From an uncultured Micrococcales bacterium (GTDB lineage: Bacteria; Actinomycetota; Actinomycetes; Actinomycetales; Microbacteriaceae), in the NCBI GenBank assembly GCA_903824455.1, contig CAIJWY010000156.1:1-5878 (forward strand): 5,878 nt of DNA, written 5' to 3'. Of the stretch, positions 5,511 to 5,878 are shown in pieces. Position 1 is the first letter of the stretch; every line of letters starts with the position of its first letter. The notes beneath the pieces are model-generated. The model worked only from the letters and a program-made list of their open reading frames with translations. It did not search any database and was not told the origin of the DNA. A program made the position numbers and the translations under genes.

Positions 5511-5515
5511 AACCT

Positions 5516-5878
5516 ATGGTTAACAAAAGGTTACCTCTGGTGCTGTCACTGCTCTCAGTGACCATCACCCTCGCCCTATTTGTCACAGCCGTTTTTTTCC
5601 CAAAAGTCTTCAGCGGGCTAAGCGCGGAGACAGCCAAACCGACCCCATCCGCGGAAACAGCGCCGCTAGTCGACGAACTTTCGAGAATCTTCGACCCGAG
5701 CAAGGTGTCTGAAACTTTCATCGAACTTCCCAAAAAAAGCATCGCCAAGCTGGATAGCTACGATAACGAGAAATACGTGGCCGCCAAGTTTTCGATGACC
5801 TACGACGGGACTACCACCACCCAGGTCAACGTGGGTATTCGAATCAAGGGAACCACCACCCATTCGCGCCTCAACAAC
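5516..5878 (+). CDS. CotH-family protein, N-terminal part (runs off the window end)
   Basis: An open frame of 121 codons from the ATG at 5516 to the window edge, with no stop. Residues 6-28 are one hydrophobic segment with MVNKR before it: an uncleaved membrane anchor or a signal peptide. A Pro/Thr/Ser/Ala linker (about 38-50) follows. From about 66 the sequence looks like the start of a CotH domain: F-I-E-L-P-K-K-S-I-A-K-L (68-79), N-E-K-Y-V-A-A (84-90), and the hallmark V-G-I-R-I-K-G (106-112) followed by a Thr/Ser-rich turn. CotH proteins have an atypical protein-kinase fold; the Bacillus spore-coat member phosphorylates coat proteins, and actinobacterial exported members are uncharacterised. 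The kinase core would be beyond the window. No ribosome site precedes the ATG, and an ATG at 5497 stops after four codons. Its neighbour DUF4956 supports the call. Confidence 0.82.
   Translation, partial: MVNKRLPLVLSLLSVTITLALFVTAVFFPKVFSGLSAETAKPTPSAETAPLVDELSRIFDPSKVSETFIELPKKSIAKLDSYDNEKYVAAKFSMTYDGTTTTQVNVGIRIKGTTTHSRLNN

Noticed and set aside
5485..5863. Two minus-strand open frames opposite the cotH-like gene
   Set aside because: They lack recognisable domains, overlap each other and lie opposite a gene with clear CotH features and a membrane anchor.

Overview
The window looks like the chromosome of a moderate-GC actinobacterium, most likely a small-genome, possibly aquatic member of Microbacteriaceae. 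This is an inference. It rests on a NucS/EndoMS mismatch endonuclease gene, a lysine/alanine/proline-rich histone-H1-like tail, moderate GC content, and secreted proteins with Sec signal peptides and Ig-like modules but no LPXTG anchor. I see no insertion sequence, phage gene, tRNA, rRNA or CRISPR array.

Left part (1-3228) is a polysaccharide-degradation locus. It holds the C-terminus of one family-16 glycoside hydrolase (GH16, laminarinase-like; 2-202, +). Next is a secreted 544-residue protein of two related beta-sandwich, CBM-like modules plus an Ig-like C-terminal module (313-1947, +). A second, complete GH16 enzyme with an InlB-type repeat faces it (2013-3158, -). The 544-residue gene has its own promoter region, carrying two abutting 16-bp LacI-type operator-like sequences. 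The convergent pair shares a strong bidirectional terminator. The likely joint job is sugar-controlled binding and hydrolysis of an extracellular beta-1,3-glucan such as laminarin.

Middle part (3229-3735) is a monocistronic-looking gene on the minus strand with a clear terminator. It encodes a 132-residue protein with a histone-H1-like tail joined to a DUF1737-like globular domain.

Right part (3767-5498, -) is a compact operon in the order DUF4956 membrane protein, DUF1003-like two-helix membrane protein, nucS. The first two genes overlap by 14 bp and the last two abut as TAAATG. Divergent from it, with only 17 bp between the start codons, is the 5' part of a CotH-family gene (5516-5878, +), cut by the window end. 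CotH and DUF4956 genes are known companions, often beside VTC-type polyphosphate polymerase genes, so a VTC gene may lie just outside the window.

No intergenic stretch exceeds 300 bases; the longest are about 110-126 bases and are described below. Nothing here is a clear new system. The points most worth a second look are the catalytic-domain-free double-CBM protein between two GH16 genes, its tandem operators, the H1-tail/DUF1737 fusion, and the coupling of nucS to a DUF4956/DUF1003-like membrane pair opposite cotH.
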